From contig VEQL01000002.1 in the NCBI GenBank assembly GCA_018883245.1, positions 1-64,000 of the forward strand: DNA of 64,000 bases. The letters are read 5' to 3'. Source of the DNA: Chthoniobacterales bacterium. Lineage in GTDB: Bacteria; Verrucomicrobiota; Verrucomicrobiia; Chthoniobacterales; JACTMZ01. Of this stretch, positions 60,998-64,000 are shown in pieces (the stretch's first letter is position 1; each line of letters begins with the position of its first letter). A model generated the notes under the pieces. That model was not told the origin of the DNA. It did no database searches and saw only the letters and a program-made list of their open reading frames with translations. The translations under genes and the position numbers were made by a program.

Positions 60998-63900
60998 GTG
61001 AAGCGGACCGAACAACACCGTGCGGCGGTGCATCTGGATGCGGATGCGTTTTTTGTCGGTTGCGAGGTGGCATCCGAGCCGCGCTTGCGCGGGAAGGCGG
61101 TGGCGGTCGGGGGGATGAAACGGGGGATCATCGCATCGGCCAGCTACGAGGCGCGGCGGCTCGGGGTTTACACGCCGATGCCGACGGCACGGGCGCTCAA
61201 GATTTGCCCGCGTCTCATCGTGCTGCCGGGCGATTGGGAGAAATACGAACATTTCTCGCGGCTGATGTTTTCGCTGGTGCACGACTACACGCCGGTGGTG
61301 GAAGTCGGATCGATCGACGAGGGATACGGGGATTTGTCGGGAGTGACGAAGTGGAGTCCGCGCACGGCGGCCGAGCGACTGCGCAAAAATATCCGGGATC
61401 ATTTGCGGCTGTCCGTATCGCAGGGGCTGGGGACGAACAAGCTGGTCGCTTCGGTGGCGTCGAAGCTGCGCAAGCCGGATTGTTTTCTCGAGGTGCCGCC
61501 GGGGACGGAGCGCGAATTCCTCGCGCCGCTCGAGGTGAAATGGCTGCCGGGCGTGGGAACGAAGATGGAGCGCGTTTTCGAAGCGGCGGGTTTGCGCTGC
61601 ATCGCGCAAGTGGCGGCGGCAACCCCGGAGAGCCTGGAGCTGATCGCGGGATCGGCGGCCGGACAGCTGTGTGAATTCGCCCGGGGGATCGATGAGCGTC
61701 CGATCGTGACAGAGCGTCCGGACGCGCAGTCCTATGGCAAGCAGGAGACGTTCGACGAGGACACGACGGACGAAGATTATGTCCGGCGGGTGCTGCGGGG
61801 GATGGCGGACCATCTGATGGCCAACGTGCGGGCCGACGGGAAAATGATCCGCTGCGTCGAGGTGCGTCTGCGCTACAACGACATGGAGCAGAGCCGGCGG
61901 AGCGAAAGTCTCGCCGAGCCGACGGATTTGGAGACGGATGTTTACGGTTTGATCGACCGGCTGGCGCGGCGCGCGTGGGGCCGGCGCGTGAGTTTGCGGT
62001 TGGTGGGGGTGAAATTTTCCCGCGTTTATGACGCAGGAGGTTGGCGGCAGGCGGGGCTGGATTTGCCGGGCACGGGATACGACCGCGAGACGCGGCGGCG
62101 GTTGGCGCGGGTGATGGATGAGGCGAAAGTGCGCTACGGCGCGGGGAGCCTTGTGAGAGGGCACCAGTTGGAGGCGATGGATAGTGTCCAGTGTTCCGTT
62201 TTCAGTGTTCAGAAAAAACCGTCCGCAGGACGCAACTATTGCGCTCACGCTCAAAATCAAGTTTCAGCCGTCTTGAATGCCAAAAGCTGTTTCAGCTTCA
62301 TGGATTCGCTGCTGCGTCCGGAGGATATCGTGCGGATGGCGGTGGAGCGGGGGGCGAAGGCGGTGGCGATGACGGATCCGAATTTGCACGGGGCGGTCGA
62401 GTTCTGCACCGCGGCGCAGGAAGCGGGGATCAAGCCCATCGTTGCCGCGGAGGTGAAAGTCCGGGGGATTCCGTATCTGGCGTATGTGGAAAATGCCGCG
62501 GGCTACCGGAAGCTTTGCGGGTTGCTGAGCGGAACAAACAAAGACGTCTTGGACGGCTTGATCCTGCGTCCGGCGGCGGCGTTTCCGGAGGTCCGTTACG
62601 CCTCGCCGCGCGATGTGAAATTTTACGAAGTGATGCAGAGCATCCGGACCTTGTCGCTGGCGGGACAGCCGCATCCGGACAAACGCCGCGGGGATTTTTC
62701 GTGGTCGCGGCAGATCGGCGTGTCGCCGGGGATGCTCCGCGATACGGAAGAAATCGCGGAGAAGTGCGGCTTTGTTCTGCCCGTCGGCGGACTGAAGTTT
62801 CCCCGTTTCACTCCACCGGACGGCTCATTATCACGGGATTTTCTGGCGCGTTTGGCCCGCGAGGGAATGCGCAAACGCTATGGCGCGATACCGTCCGGCG
62901 GCGTGCGGCGTCAGGTGGACGAGGAACTGCGCATCATCGGCGAGGTAGGCTACGAGGAGTATTTCCTTGTGGTCTGGGAATTGCTTCAGCGTTGCCGGGA
63001 ACGCGGGATCGATTGGATCACGCGGGGCAGCGCAGCCGATTCGCTGGTGTGCTATTGCCTGGGGATCAGCTCGGTCTGTCCGGTGCGCTTCGAATTGTAT
63101 TTCCGCCGCTTCCTCAACCCCGAACGGATGAAGCTGCAAAAATTGCCGGATATCGACATCGATTTCCCGCACGACCGGCGCGACGAGGTGGTCGATTTGA
63201 TTTTCGAGCGTTACGGACCGCACCATGCCGCGGTGGTGGGAGGGTTCGGCACCTACCAAGGCCGTTCGGCCTTCGCCGACATCGCCAAGGCGCTGGGCGT
63301 ATCCGAATTCCAGATCCGGCGCATGACGGAAAAATTGCCGCAGACTTCGGCGCGCGATGTGGCCGCGGCAGCGCACGACAGCGTGGAAACACGCGGGCTG
63401 ACATGGGAAGAGAATCCGTATCAGGCGGCGCTCAGGTTGGCCGCACGATTGGACGGGTTTCCGCGCCACGCCAAGATGCATCCGTGCGGCGTGGTTGTTT
63501 CGCGGGATCCCGTGGGCGACCTGACACCGCTTTTCATCAGCGCAAGCGGGCGTCCGACCACGCAGTTCGACATGGAAGCGGTCGAGGCGATGGGTTTGGT
63601 GAAATTGGATATCCTCGCACAGGGCGGGCTTTCCGTGCTGCGTGACACGCGGGAGGCGCTGCGGGTGCGGGGCATCGAGCCGCCCGACCCGGGCACGTGG
63701 GACGATCCGCATGTGTGGCAAATGATCGCCGAAGGCGAAGCACGAGGGGCGCACCATATCGAGAGTCCGGCCATGACTTCGCTGGCGCGGATGTCCGGTG
63801 TGCGGGCCATCGACCAATTGATCGCCATCGTGTCGGTGATCCGTCCGGGCGCGGCCAACAGCCTGCGCAAGGAACAGTTCGCACGGCGTGCGCGCGGGAT

Positions 63901-64000
63901 CGAGCCCGTGCGCTATGCGCATCCGAGTCTGGAGCCGGTCTTGCGCTCGACCTGCGGCGTGGTGGCCTACGAGGAGCATGTGTTGCAGATCTGCGAGGTG
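60998..64000 (+). CDS. DinB-type Y-family polymerase fused to a DnaE-type C-family polymerase (3' end beyond window)
   Basis: One uninterrupted frame from GTG 60998 to the window edge, 1001 residues seen. Residues about 9-385 are a DinB-like Y-family polymerase: HLDADAFFVGCE (catalytic Asp14), SYEARRLGVYTPM, VGSIDEGYGDLSG (Asp107, Glu108) and SQGLGTNKLVASVASKLRKP. The SIDE acids are intact, unlike the dead ImuB of ImuA-ImuB-DnaE2. Residues 391-427 are linker. From about 428 a DnaE begins: NAKSCFSFMDSLLRPEDIV (HxH of the PHP domain missing), a shortened PHP region, RGSAADSLVCYCLGIS, RFLNPER and PDIDIDFPHDRRDEV (Asp718, Asp720), plus GLVKLDIL with the third Asp. Start may also be GTG 61028; no clear ribosome-binding site. 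Confidence 0.9.
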   Translation, partial: MKRTEQHRAAVHLDADAFFVGCEVASEPRLRGKAVAVGGMKRGIIASASYEARRLGVYTPMPTARALKICPRLIVLPGDWEKYEHFSRLMFSLVHDYTPVVEVGSIDEGYGDLSGVTKWSPRTAAERLRKNIRDHLRLSVSQGLGTNKLVASVASKLRKPDCFLEVPPGTEREFLAPLEVKWLPGVGTKMERVFEAAGLRCIAQVAAATPESLELIAGSAAGQLCEFARGIDERPIVTERPDAQSYGKQETFDEDTTDEDYVRRVLRGMADHLMANVRADGKMIRCVEVRLRYNDMEQSRRSESLAEPTDLETDVYGLIDRLARRAWGRRVSLRLVGVKFSRVYDAGGWRQAGLDLPGTGYDRETRRRLARVMDEAKVRYGAGSLVRGHQLEAMDSVQCSVFSVQKKPSAGRNYCAHAQNQVSAVLNAKSCFSFMDSLLRPEDIVRMAVERGAKAVAMTDPNLHGAVEFCTAAQEAGIKPIVAAEVKVRGIPYLAYVENAAGYRKLCGLLSGTNKDVLDGLILRPAAAFPEVRYASPRDVKFYEVMQSIRTLSLAGQPHPDKRRGDFSWSRQIGVSPGMLRDTEEIAEKCGFVLPVGGLKFPRFTPPDGSLSRDFLARLAREGMRKRYGAIPSGGVRRQVDEELRIIGEVGYEEYFLVVWELLQRCRERGIDWITRGSAADSLVCYCLGISSVCPVRFELYFRRFLNPERMKLQKLPDIDIDFPHDRRDEVVDLIFERYGPHHAAVVGGFGTYQGRSAFADIAKALGVSEFQIRRMTEKLPQTSARDVAAAAHDSVETRGLTWEENPYQAALRLAARLDGFPRHAKMHPCGVVVSRDPVGDLTPLFISASGRPTTQFDMEAVEAMGLVKLDILAQGGLSVLRDTREALRVRGIEPPDPGTWDDPHVWQMIAEGEARGAHHIESPAMTSLARMSGVRAIDQLIAIVSVIRPGAANSLRKEQFARRARGIEPVRYAHPSLEPVLRSTCGVVAYEEHVLQICEV
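62177..62218 (+). repeat. Repeat-like DNA in the polymerase linker
   Basis: The stretch GATAGTGTCCAGTGTTCCG followed by TTTTCAGTGTTCAGAAAAAA contains AGTGTCCAGTGTTCC and CAGTGTTCAG, tandem variants of an AGTGTTC unit. It encodes the odd linker piece DSVQCSVFSVQKK, unlike the flanking protein style. Similar AGTGTTC arrays occur in intergenic DNA of some bacteria. I infer that a non-coding repeat was captured between two formerly separate polymerase genes; it keeps the reading frame open here. Confidence 0.5.

Noticed and set aside
62191-63645. Plus-strand 484-codon frame inside the DnaE part
   Set aside because: It is out of phase with the DnaE frame, which has intact motifs throughout; Arg/Gly-rich shadow.
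1-64000. CRISPR arrays, tRNA genes, insertion sequences or prophage
   Set aside because: None of the repeat spacing, cloverleaf or transposase patterns was seen.

Overview
The window is dense, high-GC, double-membrane (Gram-negative) bacterial chromosome with little intergenic space. It carries LPS assembly genes (lptA, lptB, lptC-like, an LptF/LptG-type permease, kdsA, waaA), HPr kinase with HPr and Enzyme I, and many AsmA-like and secreted proteins. The gene content, with hprK beside lptB, a GYF-bactofilin protein and a citramalate synthase, is best matched by a Verrucomicrobiota/PVC-type organism. That placement is inference from gene content, because the window has no rRNA. No tRNA, insertion sequence, prophage or CRISPR array was recognised.

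Layout. 1-1.6 kb: three toxin-antitoxin remnants (a PIN toxin cut by the window edge, a frameshifted BrnT with its antitoxin, a complete Phd/PIN pair). 1.7-7.3 kb: DEAD-box helicase, then the tightly coupled hisC-mnmE-pyrD, then a YihY membrane protein. 7.3-11.3 kb (minus): ileS-lspA-GYF/bactofilin. 11.4-13.9 kb: a YdbH-like AsmA-family protein followed by a lipoprotein that joins YnbE-like and YdbL-like parts. 14-17 kb: phosphoribosyltransferase plus hydrolase, and serA. 17-20 kb: a GT-C glycosyltransferase, a PAP2 phosphatase and a LolA-like protein. 20-30.2 kb (minus): a long run from an AsmA-like gene through rsmD, waaA, kdsA, lptC, lptA, lptB, hprK, ptsH and ptsI to an RsmA-Nudix fusion. 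30.3-35.4 kb: rhomboid protease, class III aminotransferase, DUF302, TSUP exporter, M20 peptidase. 35.5-41.4 kb: smc, an unfamiliar channel-like membrane protein, a class D beta-lactamase-like protein. 41.4-48.7 kb: zwf, an LptF/G permease, a DAHP synthase, a LOG-family protein, cimA and an M23 peptidase. 48.7-55.4 kb: an MBL-fold protein, a small secreted protein with a strong terminator, a GH130/GT4 glycan pair, and a permease/YcgQ-like pair. 55.5-59.8 kb (minus): gcvT-gcvH-gcvP.

The most striking feature is at the right end, from 60998 past the window edge. It is one uninterrupted frame encoding a Y-family polymerase (DinB type, catalytic residues intact) joined to a C-family replicative polymerase (DnaE type, palm aspartates intact, PHP domain shortened and without its metal-ligand histidines). 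A TACTG-N10-CAGTA palindrome, which looks like an SOS (LexA) box, ends 26 bases before the start codon. The linker between the halves looks as though it came from intergenic repeat DNA. This appears to be a damage-inducible single-chain translesion polymerase, different from the usual ImuA-ImuB-DnaE2 set in which the Y-family partner is catalytically dead.

Other composite proteins worth attention are RsmA-Nudix, YnbE-YdbL, GYF-bactofilin and GT4-toroid. Positions are read directly from the sequence; family names come from motif recognition without database searches.
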